64,000 nt of DNA, from positions 27,082,634-27,146,633 of the forward strand of contig NC_069126.1 in NCBI RefSeq assembly GCF_026914265.1, read 5' to 3'. Shown here piece after piece: positions 13,301-26,300 of the stretch; the stretch's first letter is position 1; each line of letters starts with the position of its first letter. This DNA comes from Mya arenaria. Taxonomy: Eukaryota; Mollusca; Bivalvia; Myida; Myidae. The notes under the pieces are model-generated. The model did no database searches and was not told the origin of the DNA. It saw only the letters and a program-made list of their open reading frames with translations. Both the position numbers and the translations under genes were made by a program.

Positions 13301-16300
13301 TTTCTCTAATATGTAGCAAAGTAACAAAAATAAGATCATTTCAGTTTACGACTAAAATTGACTAAGATCTTTATTGAAATAAGCCCCAGAATCTTTTCAC
13401 TTTCTCTCTTGGTTAGATTTAATTATGTTATTTCATTGACAAACACATACAAATAATCTATGTTGATTTCAACTCTAATTCTGCAGGTATGTGATAAGTG
13501 TGGCGTTTTCAAGCGATGGCCAGTATTTGGCTTCAGGATCCAACGACAAATCTGTAATGATATGGAAACTGCAATCGGAGCAACAGATCTTCAGTAGGTA
13601 TTTTTAGGATCCTTTGGAAAGTTATTACATGTAAACATTACATAAAAACACTGAAATGTAATTTATAAAAAGAAAATTCAGGGGGAAAGAAAAAATTCAA
13701 GGTCAGGGAAAAGTCAGGAAAATTTTAATTGGTAAGGGATACTAGTATTTGGAAATCAGGCAGAAGTTAGGGAAATTTGAAACCAGCGGTGTAAGGCCAA
13801 TGTATCAATTTGTTAAAAGAGCAGAAAGAAAAATCAACAACACAAACTTCAGGAGCAACACTCAGAAAATTCCTGAAAAAGAGAGAACAAAACAATAAGA
13901 ACATCTCAGGCAAAAACCGGAAAGACTTTGAAAAAGACCTATTGTTGCCATTTTTGAATGCTTTACTGATATAGAGGTTGTGCGATAGACAGGAATAGTA
14001 CAAAATAGAACCCAGAGTCAATACAAAATACATAAACACTTTCCAAAAGAAAGTGAAGATAAATGCAGGCAGCTATACCCAGTGGTACGCAAACTTGCCA
14101 AACAAGGGGAAAACATTCTCTGACATTTATCATGTAATATACAACTGTATGTTTAACCTGTACAAATCTTGCAGCTGCATTAGAAAATGGTGAACCAGTC
14201 TGTGCAGAATCGCCACATCAGAGAGCAGGTCAGAAGGTTACAGTGACTGTTAACCTTCAGGAGATGAGTGTGGACGATGTTGCTCAGTGGATCTCAGAGA
14301 TTGGACTACAACAGTATTGTGATACATTCCGGAAACAAGATATAGATGGGCAGGAACTATCAACCTTGACCCAGGAGTGCCTCAAAAATGCTCTGGGAAT
14401 AGGTGAGTGTGACTTATGGTTGGCATCTAAGGGCTAAAAGAAAGTTTGATTCATTATGGTTGGCATCTTAGGGCTAAAAGAAAGTTTAATTCATTATGGT
14501 TGGCATCTTAGGGCTAAAAGAAAGTTTAATTCATTATGGTTGGCATCTAAGGGCTAAAAGAAAGTTTAATTCATTATGGTTGGCATCTTAGGGCTAAAAG
14601 AAAGTTTAATTCATTATGGTTGGCATCTTAGGGCTAAAAGAAAGTTTAATTCATTATGGTTGACATCTAAGGGCTAAAAGAAAGTTTTATTCATTGTGGT
14701 TGGCATCTAAGGGCTAAAAGAAAGTTTGATTCATTATGGTTGGCATCTAAGGGCTAAAAGAAAGTTTAATTCATTATGGTTGGCATCTAAGGGCTAAAAG
14801 AAAGTTTGATTCATTATGGTTGGCATCTAAGGGCTAAAAGAAAGTTTGATTCATTATGGTTGGCATCTAAGGGCTAAAAGAAAGTTTGATTCATTATGGT
14901 TGGCATCTAAGGGCTAAAAGAAAGTTTGATTCATTATGGTTGGCATCTAAGGGCTAAAAGAAAGTTTTATTCAAATACAAAAGTTGCTTGTAACAGTATG
15001 TATATATATAGCAAATAAAAACTATTTTGACATGAAATGGATGAATGTATGATCATTTCTACAGATAGCACAATATCATAATCAAGGTATTGTCATGTCC
15101 TTTATAAAGACAGCATTGCCAGTTTACAAAAACTGCCATAATTTGGAAGCTTAATGATTATGAAATTATAAGCACCCATTTTTGATGACGATGCATAATC
15201 TAGCTAAAATGTTGAGTTGATTTGTCTGATCAGGATCAGTCTTTATTAATCTTATTTTCAATCTTTTTTTGCGTTTGTTTACAAAATCTGAATACAATTT
15301 GAATTTCTTCAGATTCTTTGGGACATCGAAACAAGATTCTCAGATCGAGAGCTCAACTGCTTGAATGTCCCATCATGCAACAGAAAACTGTCCAAGGTAA
15401 GGCATTGTTGGTGCTAGAACATGCCATCATAAAAACTGTCCTAGGTAAGGCATTGTTAGTGCTAGAACATGCTTTCATGCACCAGGAAACTGTCCTAGGT
15501 AAGGCATTGTTGGTGCTAGAACATGCCATCATAAAAACTGTCCTAGGTAAGGCATTGTTAGTGCTAGAACATGCTTTCATACACCAGGAAACTGTCCTAG
15601 GTAAGGCATTGTTGGTGCTAGAACATGCCATCATGCTCCAGAAAACTGTCATAGCTTAAATACCTATTTGATAATTTCAAGATTTGGTAATAAATAAAAA
15701 CATAACAGTACAAATCGAGATGAAGGTGGTATGATTGAAGCCTTTTCAAATCACGCCATTCTAGATCCTAAGATGTTAAATTTTCACAATTACTGAGACA
15801 TAAAGTATGCAAACACCAATATTATTTATTTTAAAGTATTCCCTTAAACTGGAAAAACAGTTCCAGTTTTTATATCATAAATGATGTCATGATATATTTT
15901 TCATGTATAACTAGTGTAACAGCTTTTGACTTGACGTCATAAAAAATGGCATTGTAGATGTGAGTGCTATAATATGATGTTTTATGTATTAAGCGCTATT
16001 AATCATTACTTCAATGATTTGAATTGAATATCACTATCACATTTGTGATCATTCAAAACCAAGCTCATTTTATCAATTTTAGAAAACTTATGCAATAAAT
16101 TCATATTTAAAGGAATAGACACCTGATGATACAATTGCAAGAAAAAAAGAAAATTGTCAAAAACTATCACATTATTGATATCAGCAAACTTACAGCGCAT
16201 TAAATCTTCTACTAATATATAAGTAACATTGCTTACAACACATTTTACTTTGCCAGTTTTTGCATATTTTTCCAATTTGAATTTTACATGGCTTAACATA

Positions 16301-17470
16301 ATTACGAGTAAATGCTAAATATATGCACTATAAATTGGGAAACCATGCAACTGAGACAGTGACAGCATATTACTTAAATCATAAAAAATGATGTATTACC
16401 GGCCTCATACTAGCTCGTATTGACAATTCTAGGCTTGTTTTGAGGAAATACGGTATTTGCCGATTTTTAGACCATCTGGTGTCTAGTCCCTTTAAATGAC
16501 CACACATGTAACATCTGTGTATTCTTACAGATGAGGGTATACCTGATGAGTACTTGTGTCCCATTACCAGGGAGATTATGAAGGACCCTGTCATTTGCTC
16601 AGGTATAGTTAAATCCAAGGTGGATTGTTTGGGTAACTGAAATAGTCACTGTCTTCCCATAGTTGGCAACAGGGCTTCTAAAAATTTGAGATTTCAGTTG
16701 GTCCGGGCGCGTGTTGAACCAGCACCCCCATGATGATATCACTTATATTGCATAAGAAAGGTGTTTACAAGTGAGACCACTTGTGCATTCTGAGTACTAA
16801 ATTTGATGTCACTCACATGACGTCATTACAAAAGTACATTATTGAAGTGACGTGCAAAATTAGGGTATCAATATTACAAATAGTTAAGAATTTTAGTTGA
16901 TTTTCTAACACAGAATCTTAATGGAACATAAATAAAGAAAAAAATGATGTTTCATTTTTGTATTTTTAATTCATTGGGCCATTTTTTAACACAAACAATG
17001 AGTGCAGTCGAAAATCTGTAATTGCCATGGAAACTAATAGTAATAAATTGTTGAGAAAAAGATGAGCCAATGAAAATTCTTTTTAAGCAAAAAGTTTGGA
17101 AGAAATTAATAAACATAGAAAATTTCATTATTTTTGGTATATATTTTTTAGGCTTATTTCATTTGTAATATTTTGTCTGAAGGACCAAAAGCACGATACC
17201 TCTTAACTGCAAACTTTTGCCAACTTTTTTCTTTAAAACAGTATAAGTATAATTTGGGTAGAAATGAATGAATTTATTAATAACGATCTTTATCATATGA
17301 CTTGTATACTGTTCCTTTCAGATGGCTATTCATATGAGCGTTCAGCGATCACTAATTGGATGAGGAATGACAAAGACCGAAGTCCGATGACCAACTCTGT
17401 ACTTGTTAACAAGGAGCTTACACCAAACAGAAGTCTGAGAACACTTATACAGCGATATCTCAATCCCTAG
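6385..17470 (+). CDS. WDSUB1: WD repeat, SAM and U-box domain-containing protein 1
   Basis: This is a predicted E3 ubiquitin-protein ligase: the U-box would recruit an E2, while WD40 and SAM would bind substrates or partners. Coding exons are 6385-6803, 7079-7172, 7746-7851, 9137-9241, 10540-10633, 12174-12207, 12854-12894, 13487-13593, 14175-14402, 15313-15396, 16531-16602 and 17322-17470. All introns are GT-AG and all phases agree, giving 510 aa; human WDSUB1 is about 476. WD40 repeats fill about residues 1-333 (for example [23 protein letters not shown]). The SAM domain is about 364-428 ([19 protein letters not shown]). The U-box is about 438-510 ([33 protein letters not shown]). The ATG was chosen because it follows an acceptor at 6370 and starts the first WD repeat. 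Exon 1 uses the weaker donor gtttgt, the only site that keeps frame. Exon 10 ends in a minisatellite with extra donors. The gene is convergent with PCSK7. Confidence 0.96.
7330..7465. repeat. (AAT/GAT)n microsatellite in WDSUB1 intron 2
   Basis: Imperfect ata/aat/gat trinucleotide repeats make long poly-Ile and Asn frames on both strands. It lies about 160 bp after the exon 2 donor and has no coding value. Confidence 0.9.
9503..9583. repeat. Short hairpin in WDSUB1 intron 4
   Basis: tgtttgtttcagtgtaag is followed about 45 nt later by its exact complement cttacactgaaacaaaca. The 18-bp stem could be a small MITE core or a foldback transcript. Nothing else identifies it. Confidence 0.6.
10690..11180. 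repeat. Degenerate interspersed repeat in WDSUB1 intron 5
   Basis: The part at 10750-10870 (aaactctggttgccatgg and the frame around it) is the reverse complement of a family also seen at 41340-41640 and 42840-42980 and near 60.8 kb. The part at 11060-11160 (gacccttgatatttagtatgtag, then ttcaaattatg) matches the tandem family at 61.1-61.45 kb. It explains the short open frames here. Confidence 0.65.
11362..11706. repeat. 45-bp minisatellite in WDSUB1 intron 5
   Basis: There are about 7.5 near-identical head-to-tail copies of a unit beginning gttataatattagcttctag and containing ctatcttctcaat(c/t)gttagc. The first and last units carry most of the differences, as in a recently expanded array. 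Confidence 0.95.
11777..12089. mobile_element. pogo/Tigger-like MITE
   Basis: The 313-bp element starts cagttgaacactgttaatcc. Its other end, reverse-complemented, reads cagttcaacaccgctattcc. TA dinucleotides flank both ends (11775-11776 and 12090-12091). A CAG start, TA target and ccgaa-type inner repeats are typical of pogo/Tigger elements. There is no transposase frame. Confidence 0.75.
14414..14975. repeat. 40-bp minisatellite next to WDSUB1 exon 9 donor
   Basis: About 14 copies of a 40-bp unit (attatggttggcatctaagg then gctaaaagaaagtttgattc) begin only about 10 bases after the exon 9 donor at 14403. Variants are t/a in atctWag and g/a/t in gtttRatt. The donor itself is not part of the repeated unit. 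Confidence 0.95.
15365..15656 (+). repeat. In-frame minisatellite carrying five 5' splice sites (WDSUB1 exon 10 end)
   Basis: Alternating 48- and 54-bp units each contain the exon 10 tail and the first part of intron 10. Donors of the form (a/t)ag|gtaagg occur at 15397, 15445, 15499, 15547 and 15601. The spacings 48, 54, 48 and 54 are all multiples of three, and the reading frame stays open until the stop at 15657-15659. Each unit encodes [10 protein letters not shown] plus a short variable tail ([14 protein letters not shown]). The sixth copy has lost its donor (tcatagctta). Confidence 0.95.
16111..16490 (-). mobile_element. MITE family B, copy 1 (TTTAAA target)
   Basis: Terminal inverted repeats are (tttaaa)ggaatagacacctgatg and catctggtgtctagtccc(tttaaa). 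It matches 35446-35826 in the opposite orientation, including the gacaatt...cttgcaa inner block. It lies in WDSUB1 intron 10, immediately before exon 11 at 16531. Confidence 0.8.
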
Positions 17471-17680
17471 CAAAGTTTAACGCCTGATAACTTTAATGCT
17501 GTACTCATGAGTCATGAATTAGAGGCTTAAAACAAATAGAAGTCTTTGAAATATATTGTTTATTTTTGCTTTACTAATCCATTAAATGGGCAGAGCCCAG
17601 CTACATATTTAAATGTTACGAAATAAAAGTAAAAATACGACTTAAGTGGTTGGCGCAAAGTGTCCCTACTGAATAAAACC
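17471..17680 (+). other. WDSUB1 3' UTR with poly(A) signals
   Basis: Two canonical AATAAA signals follow the TAG stop, at about 17622-17627 and 17672-17677. Confidence 0.55.
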
Positions 17681-20282
17681 AATCATCAACTAAATGGAAC
17701 TTTGTCTGTTACTTTTCAGAGGCTAAATTATTAGATCAGAATCTTTTGATTGATCCCATCGGTTGAGACATAACTGTGATATCTAAATCCCTAGCATTAT
17801 CTCGTGTGTGACACTTGTTTTCATAAAAATGTCTACAATATAATTGAAGGGAGCTGTGCAAGAGAGATAGAATGAATATCTGACACTGAGCCCTCAGTAT
17901 GACTGCCTGGTCAGTCTGATGGATATTTTTGTAATCCTAGTGTTTTTCAGAACTGTTCACATTCATGTGTTTTATGATCATCAGATTTTTAAAAATTTAG
18001 ATTTATACAGAGATATTTGAATCAAAAATGTTGTTTTGTAATTGATTCATATTGTGCTCATGAAACTTTCTAGTATTCAAATTCATTACACTTCATTACA
18101 CTTTCTTGTTTCTATATCACTGCATGAACATCACAGCTCAACATTCAGATATGTCCATTATGTTGATTATCATCCCCATAAATAAGGAGATATATTGTTT
18201 GTCTGTCATGTTTATCTGTTACATATCATGTCTGCTCCATAGCTCTTGAACCAGTTGAAGGATTTTGAAATTATTACCCATGAATGTTCACTGTATTGAA
18301 AAATGTGCAGAGCAGAGCACATGTTACAACCAGCTTGATCAGAGGTCAAGGTCACACTTAAAGGTCAAATGACTACCTTTTGTGTCTGACCATATCTCGT
18401 AAACGGATTAAAGGATTTAAAATAACTTGCTACAAATGTTCACCATATTGTGATGATGTGCAGAGGGCATGTTACAGCTAGCTCTGTTCAAGATCAAGGT
18501 CACATGTAGAGGTCAAAGGTCATTTGACTATTATATGACCATATATAGTGTCCACTCAGTATCTCTTGAACCACTTGAAGGATTTTGAAATAACTTGCCA
18601 CAAATTTCCTTCAGAAATAGTGCCCATCTCACTATTCATTAAAAATAATGTTTGCTCCATAAATGTTTAACTCCAAGCAGATTAAAATAAAGATCCCTAT
18701 GTCAAATGTCATGAAACTGAATGAGACAACCAAAGGGGGAGACATCTGTTTTGATTGTTATTACTAACACATGCTTCTTGAATCCTGATGTTTTTCTGGG
18801 AAGAATTGTTTCTTGATAATATCTTTATTTTACTAAATTCACACAAAAAGTACCGTACATAAATTGACCATAGGTTTAACAAATTGAATTCATAAGTCAA
18901 AGAACCATGATGCATTGCTTAAGCTTTCCCTATTTATCACCTTACATCCAAGAGTATATTAGCGTAGAGTGCCAACCTGGCTAAAATTCGGCTGCAGCAC
19001 TATCTTGGTTTAAATTGTTGCATAAAAAATCTGCTCTATACTGGACTATTTTGAGGCAGGGCCTAAAATTTTCAGCTCCTTTTTTATTGGTTAATTATTC
19101 AATTTTTAACCGAAAAGAGCTTTTTTTTATTCAAGTAGTTGCTAAGGTAAAGAGATCTTTTATGTCACAGACTCTCAAATAGCGCTTTTCTACGCAACAT
19201 GTGTCTGGTTAGAAGAGTTTGGTTACCTTGAGAACAATTGAATAACTATCTGAATGTATGAATCTGATGATTTAACCATTGTACATGATAAGAGCACTCT
19301 ATTTTCATAGATGGCAGTACTATTCAGCGATGGTGATTTATTTTTTTAATATGAATAAAATATAAAAGGTCTCCAAGACCATTTTAACCCCGTGCAAAAT
19401 AAACATGAAATGTTCACGTAATGAAACAAAACTTATCAGCACAAATCAGCACTTACCAGCTTAGATGCTAAAGCACTTTTGCCATTATTTTTTTAAAGTT
19501 AAACAGCTTAAGAGAAATCCAACATTTCATCTCCATTTTCCATATTATTTTTTTTATCAAGTTTATCCGATCCAATGATATAATTTTCATCATTCCTAAC
19601 AGATTCTGTCACCGCCCATGCTGGAAAAAAGAACAAAGAATATATATCAATTTGATAGAATTTTCCAAAATTCTCAAATACATGCCCTTTAGTGAATACA
19701 TGCCCTTTTGTGTTTTTTGTTTGATAGAAATTGATTAGTTACTCAGAAGTTTGGATGTTGTCTGTTTTGGAAAGAAATCATTGTTGTTTGTTTAAACATT
19801 TTTGCCATTCTGAGCATATTTATGTCCATATTGATGTTGTTACTTTTGATAATCATTTACATTATGGAGTAAAAAAATTATTTACTATGTAATTTTCTTT
19901 ATGAGATGTTGTTTTATCTTTATTAAGATAGGTCAATGTTGAATATTTTATCAACTATTTTTTAAATTTCTTCTTACATATGTTTCCAGAATCAACATGC
20001 ATTTGTAAAGTAAAGCATATAACTCCGGCTTTAATATGTATCAAGTTATGCCCCTTGTAGGACTGAAAAAAACAACGAAAAACAGACAAGCATTGACTAC
20101 CCTCCTCAGCTCTCGTGTTGCTTTATTGTTGAAGTATGCTAAGAACAGACTCATATATGATAGTTACTTCATAAGTTGTTCATCAATTGTTTTTTCTGCT
20201 TTCTTAATCGTGTGGTTGTTATCATGTGTTGTTATTTTGTTACATTTTGTTATATCTGTTCAAGTTCTTCTTTAAGATATTA
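17681..20282. other. Intergenic with old repeats, no gene seen
   Basis: 18290-18600 contains copies of the ggtcaaggtcacacttaaaggtc family. 20030-20110 contains a fragment (caagttatgccccttgtaggactgaaaaa ... agacaagcattga) that is also present near 8930-8990. The rest is AT-rich without recognisable exons. Confidence 0.6.
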
Positions 20283-20491
20283 TTAAGGTGCCATCCTATC
20301 AGTAAGTACACCAAAAAAAATCATTAGATATTGAATATTAGTCATAAATTTAATCTATTGAATGTTTTACCAGTAAAATCAAATTAATTTTGCATAAATT
20401 GAACTTTCCAAACAGATATTATAACATTTTAGAAATATTAATTTGAAAAAAGCAAATTTTGTGTGATAGGATGATAAGATGTCACCTTAAT
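20283..20491. mobile_element. MITE of about 209 bp
   Basis: It starts ttaaggtgccatcctatca and ends with tgataggatgataagatgtc then accttaa, an imperfect terminal inverted repeat of about 20 bp. The centre is AT-rich and noncoding. Confidence 0.75.
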
Positions 20492-21505
20492 CTTTAGTGC
20501 TGCTTTTACTAAAAATCAGAGAATTTATCATATTCAAATATAATTTATAATAAATATGAACAAACTTCTTGTTACAAAAGAAAATACCAGAGACTTATAG
20601 CCACAACGCACAATTATTTCGGACTTATATTTAAAGGAATGAACAAGAAAACTACCAATTTTTGTCAATGGAGATTAGTAAAAACATTTTCAAGTTGATA
20701 AATCAATTTAATTTCATCCCATAAACAAATATAACATACAATAAACTAGAATTCTGTGGGTTGAATGGGATGCCTGTTTGAGTGTCCATCATGGTGAACC
20801 CAATTTAATACAAATTAAGATGTAAAATGGCTCACGTCACAACTATTCATAATCAATACACATATTTGATAATCCTATGTTTGGGACCGTGAGATCATGC
20901 GTCTTTAATAACTTAAGCAGAAAAACTTTTGCTAGTAAAGATAACCTTGATCTTTGACCTACTGACTCCAAAACCAATAGAGGTCATTCACTGACCATGA
21001 CCAATTTTCATATAAAGTTTGAGGAATCTATAACAAGTCATTCAAAAGTTATTGATAGGAAACAAAAAGTGTGCCTGCGATGACGCCACTGAAAAAATTG
21101 GTTTTAACCAGTAGTTATTTCAGATTGGAACACATCAATCACAAGCATTGAAACTGATAAATAACGAAAGAAAATGACAAATTGATCCATAATTTATTAT
21201 TTGTATTCCTTCACAGTTTCACAGGCAGTGTAATAACATAACACATTACCATTTTTAAAATTGACAAAATACCTTACAACTACTAGGCTATTATATTTGA
21301 TACCGATTTAAAACTTCAAGTAAAATCTAGACTAGAATACTCATGACAAAAATAACAAGCAGCACCCTGAAAAACTTATGACGGATTCCGCAAGGTTAAA
21401 CAATGGCTTTCTTTACATAAAAGAAACAAAATATGTGGTCAAAAATTTCATATAAGACAATGCACTCCTTTTGGTGGACAATTGGAGTTATACTTGGGCT
21501 TTAAA

Positions 21506-21864
21506 GCTGCACTCTCACAGATTGACGGTTGTGATAACTTTTTTATTTGTTGTCTTGGAATGAGACAAAAAAAAATAAAAATGTATGGAAACCAGTGATA
21601 TAAGACTGCTGACAAAAATCAGACTGCAGGTTTTCGTATTTTTGTTCAAAAATAAATGTTTTACAATAAAATATTTTTTCTTAAAGCATTAATAACACGA
21701 TTAGCCATAAAACATAAATAATCAAACGTAAATATGAAAAACTGTAATCGGATCTTAAGTCAGCACTCTTATATCACTGATTTTCAGATTTTTACACAAA
21801 AATTGACTCAATGCAAATTAAACAATAAAACGTTGTCAAAACAGTCAATCTGTGAGAGTGCAGC
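21506..21864. mobile_element. MITE family A, copy 1 (TTTAAA target)
   Basis: Terminal inverted repeats are gctgcactctcacagattga and caatctgtgagagtgcagc, flanked by tttaaa and attaaa. It is similar in length and inner structure to 34662-35010. The 60-codon frame at 21734-21916 is part of it. Confidence 0.85.
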
Positions 21865-23303
21865 ATTAAACCAGAGAAAAACGATATGTAGCTTCTACCA
21901 TTCCAAACCAAAATAAATAACGGTACACACAAACTAACAATAAGCACAACAGGCAGTCATTTACTGAACACAATTTTAACACTGTATGCAACATGAATAC
22001 TTAATCAAGACAAATTTAAATCTTTGTTTGACAAATTTGGATTTTTTTTGGTATTCTTTCCCATAACAATAAAGAAAGCTCAAATATTTCAACTGATTTT
22101 TTATTCGAAATTTCTGTGGAAAAAATGAGCAGTCACTTAATTTTTTTTTTTTTTAAATTGGCATTTTCAGAAATATGTGTAGAAAATCTGGAGAACTAAA
22201 CATTAATTTGGTGTGGCCTTAAATAACAAAATATACCGTATTTGGAAGACATAAAAATGAATGTATATAAAACTCAATACATATATAAAACTTATATGCA
22301 AACGATAATGGAATTCAAAATCAACATCACAGTTCACATATATATAAAATGTAAAATAATGGAAATATTTGTAAACATTTGGAATGCAAGATAAAAATAC
22401 AATGAAAACTACAGGGACAAGCCAAGTTGTCAAATATATAATGGAGACCATCCGGATGACATGATTTCTACATGTAAATACATTTATGAGGAAAATGCAT
22501 ACAAATTTTTAATTCTATATGGTAAATTGTCCAGCATGCCATATCAAAACATTTTACATGATTAGTAACAGATTTTATGCAAAGTTGGATTTCAAATTGT
22601 AAAATAAAATCTAAAAACAATAAGTATTTGCAGTCGTACCAAACTAAATAAATTACCTTTCACCTTTATAAGAAGTGTTTTCATTAACTTGTTATGCATT
22701 GCAAAGTTGGATTTCAAAAAATAAATTGTAAATCTTAAAAACACAAACATCTATATAAAACTGTTATTTACTGGTAAATGAAGCCCGCTCAAAGTAAGTT
22801 GACACGATCAACATGAAATCAATGGTAGAAAATACAGAAGTATCAAAAATTATCCCAACATCAATAATAAGCCAACCCACATAAATAACAATATTTACAT
22901 GATGAAGCATCTTAAATGAGATGCTTTTCGATTTTAAAACTCCAATATGAACATTGAAAACTTTCTGTTAAAATTTGTGTCAATCACAGTTGGAAGCTTG
23001 CTTTGGAAAACAATATCACAGAATCAAATGAACATTATTAATATGTCAATCACTCAGTTTTGCAGAAAAATTAACTTTGGTTTAAAAAAATGACATATAA
23101 TGCAACACAATGTATGGTTACAATAACAAATAAATTTGCCTAGTCAATGTATTTGCTTCTTAAGGTCAATGTCATTCTTCTATTTCGATAGCAACAATGT
23201 GATCTACATCTTTTGAATAAAGGTCAATGTCATTTTCCTGTTTCTATAGTAATAATATGACCTATATAATGTTTTTAAGTAAAATTCAGTATCATTAAAC
23301 TGT
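21865..23303. other. Intergenic and PCSK7 3' UTR, nothing else seen
   Basis: This AT-rich stretch lies between the MITE and the PCSK7 stop. 23160-23280 shows a duplicated aaggtcaatgtcattytyctatttc block, probably within the PCSK7 3' UTR. I could not place a convincing poly(A) signal on the minus strand. Confidence 0.5.
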
Positions 23304-26300
23304 TTATTTTGCATGAATTTGGCCTTCATCTTGGAGGTCAATACCATTTCCAATATTGGATAAAGGTTCTCTAGAATGTTGCCCATTCGCAGAATTTGAC
23401 AAATTTTCCCCCAGGTCAATGTCAGTTTCTATGATATTAGTACTATTTATAGGTATGATATCACTACTATTTATAGACTGGAATGTATCAAGTTGAATAC
23501 TTTCGCCGCTAAGCAGACCAATTGCTTCCTGAGAGTCACCTGGAGACGAATCACCATACAAATGTCTTGCAGCAATTTGATGGGCTCGTTTTAAAAGAGT
23601 GAGTGTTCTTGATTGTTCTGCTTTCTCTTTGTCGTAGCAGAAAATGTACTCAAACGTTTCATAGATAGCCATCAAGAAACAAAAGCAGCTTATTACTGTA
23701 AGGACCTGAAACATAAATCATGATAGAAGACTAGTCCATGATACATAAACTACATGGGTGAAAGTTAAAAAGTTCAAAAGTACAAAAAATAGGGTGTTTC
23801 ATTACTGAAATACAGTTTTAGAAGAACATTAGAGAAAGCCAGTGAAAAATAAACAAATGTACAGGGCGGTTGAAACTACAGCTAAATTCCCCTGCCACAT
23901 GAACAATGAGGCAGTAAAAATGAGCATATATATATAATGTGTTGTTTTAAATGTCATTTTATGTAATGAAAGAGCAGAGTGAAAACAACTCGTATGTATT
24001 TAATGTAAAAACATTGTATATTGTTTGAAAATATAATGTGCAGACACAAAAATAAAAGGCTCAAATCCTGGTTACCTACACCTTGATCATGCACAGTTTC
24101 AAATAATTTATGCACATCACTAGTAGAACATGTGACCTAAGTTTAATAGAGATCTTTCTATAAATGCAGAATAACTAGAGTGGACTCAAAACATTGAAAT
24201 TTTCAACCTTGCAGTTACCTTGACCTTGAAATGGCACAAGTCCAACATACAGCATTTACAGCAAATTGCCTTGATGGGTAGAGCATAAGACTCAAGTTTC
24301 ATAAAGATCTTTTCATATATATGTATAAGAGATATTGAGCAGACACAAAATGCCAAGGCTCAAATTCTTGACAATGTACGGTGACCTTGACCTTAAAATG
24401 GGGAAGTTCCACTCAACAAATCACCTCAATGAGTAGAACAGGTGACCAAAGTTCCCTAAGGAACTAGCCTGCAAGGCTCAAATCCTCAACCCTAAGTTCA
24501 GTGAACTTGACCTTCAAATTGCACAGTTCCAACAGGATTCGAAACATCCCTTTGATGATCAGAATATGTCAAAAGTTTCATAAAAATCCATCAATAAGAA
24601 AAAGAAATCACATGCGCACAACAAACCAACATTCCAATGATAATTTATATATGTAGTTGCAATAATTTGGGAGATACATGAGATTTTTCTGGCCATTTTT
24701 AAATAATTCAAGGGCAATAACTCTTGTAAGATAAAGCAAAATGTCATAGAAAATGCAGGTGCACTATATCTCATGATAACCATCATTCCTGTGAAGTTTC
24801 ATGAGCGTAGATGCAGTATAATTGTGGTTACAGGTATCACAATGATTTTCAGATCATATCTAAGTAAGTCAAGGGATGTAACTCTTGTTAGAAATGACAG
24901 GTGCAAAATAGCCCATGCTGACCAACATTCCTACAAAGTTTCATGTTTGTAGTTGCAATACTTTTTTGCATGCATCACAACATTTTAGGGATGTGATAAA
25001 AGCAACTCTAATATAATCTCAGGGTATAATGAAGGAATATGGAACAGACACAAAATGCAAGACTCTAATCCTTGACCTTGAACACTGACCTTGGCCTTGG
25101 AATGGCACATTTTACAAACACAGTTGGGACATCTTTTTAATGATCAAAACATGAATCACAAGTTTCATAAAGATCTTTCAATGGACATAACAGACATCGA
25201 GCAGACTCAAATCCTTGGAAATCAATCATATTATGTATACATACTTTTAGGTGAAGGAATTACAATACCTATTTCCTAACATACCTTTAATGTTTTCACA
25301 GATAGACTCGTGTCAGGCCTGGCGGTAACAGGGGGTGGGGAACAGGACATACTTTTCCTCAGGTTTCCACCATGCATAGCCTTCTCTATGGACCTGAAAT
25401 GACATGCCACTGTTAAGGAGTGTTTACAATTATTTAAGGAAAAATTACATACTTCTGTCATTGTTAATGTGTACCCCAAATCCTATGTGAAAATATATAA
25501 TGGAATGCAAGTATGCCAGTACGCTGCTGTAATAGCAGAAAACGCAGGTTGTGATTATCTTTTTTCAAATATAAAAATAAGTATAGAGCTTGTGGTCATC
25601 CTATGGTTTCATTTTGCAGAAGTTATTGATTATCTTGTTTATTACAAATTATTAACTTTTAACCTTTTCCTGTCCTTCAACTGTTTTGGGGTCATTGGCG
25701 TTCCAAACAGCTTCAACGTCCAACTCTCAAGTTTGCCCTGACTGTAATTGTCACTTGAGTCTGAAATAATAATGTAAAAGCATTTTAGTAAATTTTCGAT
25801 TTAACCGTCTTCTTTGGAAAAGCAAATTTTGACATCTAGACAGTTTACTGTCAATTAATCAATACTTAATCAAATATTACCCCCCCCCCCCCACTACTTT
25901 TTAAAAAGCAAGATCACCATAAGTGATTTTCTGTTATTGATTTTTCCAATGGCCCACGGGAAATAACTTGATTATTTGAATTAGCAATAGTTATTGGACT
26001 TTTTCTACGGGTGGGCATTGATAAAAACATTTCAGCATTTAATATTGTTTGAGGTAACAATTCAACAATGACATCACCATGGTTACGACAATAACTAGAC
26101 TTTTTCTGTGTAAAACAGGCAAGCTTAGAACGATAGTGAACTCAAGGGAATAATTGACTGAGAGTGCATGAAAATGTTGGTTTATTTGGTGGACACTGTG
26201 AGTGACCTACCTGTATCCATAATAATGAGAGTCCATGTGCCGACTGGAGTTTCACCCCAACAGCGCACAGTGGAAAATGTCCAGTTGTCAAAGCCCCCAC

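Noticed and set aside
13594..13597. Alternative WDSUB1 exon 8 donor (ttcagtag|gtattt)
   Set aside because: It would break frame with exon 9 at 14175; the donor at 13594 keeps frame.
14403..14437. Continuation of the WDSUB1 exon 9 frame to a stop at 14437
   Set aside because: A strong gtgagt donor lies at 14403 and the downstream SAM and U-box exons fit in phase.
11362..14975. Regular repeats that might suggest a CRISPR-like array
   Set aside because: The units are head-to-tail with no unique spacers and lie in eukaryotic introns; they are minisatellites.
15353..15652. 99-codon frame on the minus strand
   Set aside because: It is a shadow of the in-frame WDSUB1 minisatellite; no start context, splice sites or family match.
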